Positions 62,814-64,000 of a stretch of DNA of 64,000 nucleotides are shown here, in pieces. Under the pieces are notes generated by a model. The model saw only the letters and a list, made by a program, of their open reading frames with translations, did not search any database and was not told the DNA's origin. The stretch comes from Actinomyces israelii DSM 43320 (GTDB lineage Bacteria; Actinomycetota; Actinomycetes; Actinomycetales; Actinomycetaceae), in contig NZ_JONS01000004.1 of the NCBI RefSeq assembly GCF_000711965.1, positions 62,001 through 126,000 of the forward strand, given 5' to 3'. Made by a program: the position numbers and the translations under genes. The stretch's first letter is position 1. Each line of letters opens with the position of its first letter.

Positions 62814-64000
62814 TCACAGCGCCGCGCGCAGGTCCCCGGTGCGGCCGGTCTCCTCCCAGGAGAAGCCGTCGCGCCCGAAGTGCCCGTAGGCGCTGGTGGC
62901 CCGGTAGATGGGGCGGAGCAGGTCGAGGTCCCGCACGATCGCGGCCGGGCGCAGGTCGAAGACCTCCTCGACGGCGGCGGCGATCCGCGCGACGGGGACC
63001 GTCTCGGTGCCGAAGGTCTCGACGTACAGGCCCACGGGGCGGGCCGAGCCGATGGCGTAGGCGACCTGGATCTCGCACCGCTGCGCGAGTCCGGCCGCCA
63101 CGACGTTCTTGGCGACCCAGCGCATGGCGTAGGAGGCGGAGCGATCCACCTTGGAGGGGTCCTTCCCCGAGAAGGCGCCACCGCCGTGGCGGGACATGCC
63201 GCCGTAGGTGTCCACAATGATCTTGCGCCCGGTCAGGCCCGCGTCCCCGGCGGGGCCGCCGATGACGAACTGCCCCGAGGGGTTGACCAGGATCTCGGCG
63301 TCGGCGGTCGCCAGCTGAATGCCCTTGGCCTCCTCGGCCTCGAGCACGGGACGGATCACCTCGGTGGTGATGGCGTCGGTCAGCCAGGCCCGGGTGCGAC
63401 CCGGGTCGTGCTGGGTGGAGACCACCACGCCCGCCAGGCTCACCGCGCGGTCCCCGTCGTAGCCGATGGTGACCTGTGTCTTGCCGTCGGGGCGCAGCCC
63501 CGCCACGACGCCCTGCTTGCGCACCGCCGTCAGCCGCTCGGCCAGGCGGTGGGCCAGGTGGATCGGCAGCGGCATGAGCTCGGCCGTGTCCGTGCAGGCG
63601 TAGCCGAACATGAGGCCCTGGTCCCCCGCGCCCTGGAAGTCGAGGGGGTCCAGCCCCCCGGCGTCACTGACGCCTCCGGCGGCGCCGCGCACCTCGAGCG
63701 CCTTGTCCACGCCCGCAGCGATGTCCGGGGACTGCTGGCCGATGGAGATCGACACGCCGCAGGAGGCGCCGTCGAAGCAGACCTCGGAGGACGTGTAGCC
63801 GATCGACACGATCTCGGAGCGCACGATCTCGGGGATCTCGACGTAGGCGTCGGTGGTGACCTCCCCGGCGACGTGGACGAGCCCCGTAGTCACCATCGTC
63901 TCGACGGCCACGTGGGCGACCGGGTCCTGGGCGAGGATGGCATCGAGAATGGAGTCCGAGATGCGGTCGCAGACCTTGTCGGGGTGCCCCTCGGTGACGG
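62814..64000 (-). CDS. metK: S-adenosylmethionine synthetase (5' end cut by window edge)
   Basis: The frame is open to the right edge; 395 codons are visible, lacking about ten N-terminal residues. [18 protein letters not shown] (His near the N-terminus), [71 protein letters not shown] and [32 protein letters not shown] are the metal-, ATP- and methionine-binding blocks. It makes S-adenosylmethionine from methionine and ATP. priA follows 13 nt downstream. Confidence 0.96.
   Translation of the reverse strand, partial: VTEGHPDKVCDRISDSILDAILAQDPVAHVAVETMVTTGLVHVAGEVTTDAYVEIPEIVRSEIVSIGYTSSEVCFDGASCGVSISIGQQSPDIAAGVDKALEVRGAAGGVSDAGGLDPLDFQGAGDQGLMFGYACTDTAELMPLPIHLAHRLAERLTAVRKQGVVAGLRPDGKTQVTIGYDGDRAVSLAGVVVSTQHDPGRTRAWLTDAITTEVIRPVLEAEEAKGIQLATADAEILVNPSGQFVIGGPAGDAGLTGRKIIVDTYGGMSRHGGGAFSGKDPSKVDRSASYAMRWVAKNVVAAGLAQRCEIQVAYAIGSARPVGLYVETFGTETVPVARIAAAVEEVFDLRPAAIVRDLDLLRPIYRATSAYGHFGRDGFSWEETGRTGDLRAAL

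Overview
The window looks like chromosomal DNA of a high-GC actinobacterium, most likely an oral Actinomyces or close relative. The signs are a giant type I fatty acid synthase with its own AcpS and acyl-CoA carboxylase, a pafBC pair, DUF3866, a HelY-like helicase, a long-form HisG, a helicase-degenerate PriA and many leaderless starts. No tRNA, rRNA, CRISPR array, insertion sequence or phage gene was recognised.

Layout. 1-10 kb: 5' end of lnt, DUF808, a Ski2-like helicase, diacylglycerol kinase, tatC-tatA, pafC-pafB, and a divergent DUF3866 gene. 10-17 kb: a galactitol/tagatose operon (DeoR, EIIC, GatD, tagatose-6-phosphate kinase, tagatose-bisphosphate aldolase, FGGY kinase) with two coding lesions. 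17-18.3 kb: hisE-hisG. 18.2-22 kb: a two-gene surface module (VWA-SGNH lipase-like protein and PASTA-NPCBM protein). 22-24.4 kb: a RibXY-type riboflavin importer under an FMN riboswitch. 24.4-28.1 kb: putP and dhaKLM. 28.2-41.9 kb: acpS, fas, accD and a biotin carboxylase-BCCP. 42.4-46.2 kb: a FecCD-type metal ABC importer with a broken ATPase gene, plus DUF364. 46.2-50.1 kb: rpe, rsmB, fmt and a HAD hydrolase. 50.7-60.7 kb: a plus-strand catabolic island. 60.7-64 kb: priA and metK (5' truncated by the window edge).

The most interesting part is the plus-strand island, which splits the housekeeping string metK-priA-fmt-rsmB-rpe. In order it holds a catabolic-type ornithine carbamoyltransferase, carbamate kinase, a glycine-amidinotransferase-like enzyme with an intact Asp-His-Cys triad, an EamA transporter, a creatininase with all recognisable active-site residues, a BCCT transporter, an MHS-family transporter and a TetR regulator. 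No creatinase, sarcosine oxidase or arginine deiminase gene is present. I propose a creatinine/creatine fermentation: creatininase opens creatinine to creatine, the amidinotransferase moves the amidino group to ornithine (giving arginine and sarcosine), and an arginine deiminase encoded elsewhere plus ArcB and ArcC turn it into ornithine, ammonia, CO2 and ATP. This is inference from gene content and motifs.

Other recurring themes are three broken genes (FGGY kinase, gatC, metal-ABC ATPase) and a leaderless promoter pattern (TANNNT 6-8 nt before the start codon) at seven genes, which also fixes several start sites.
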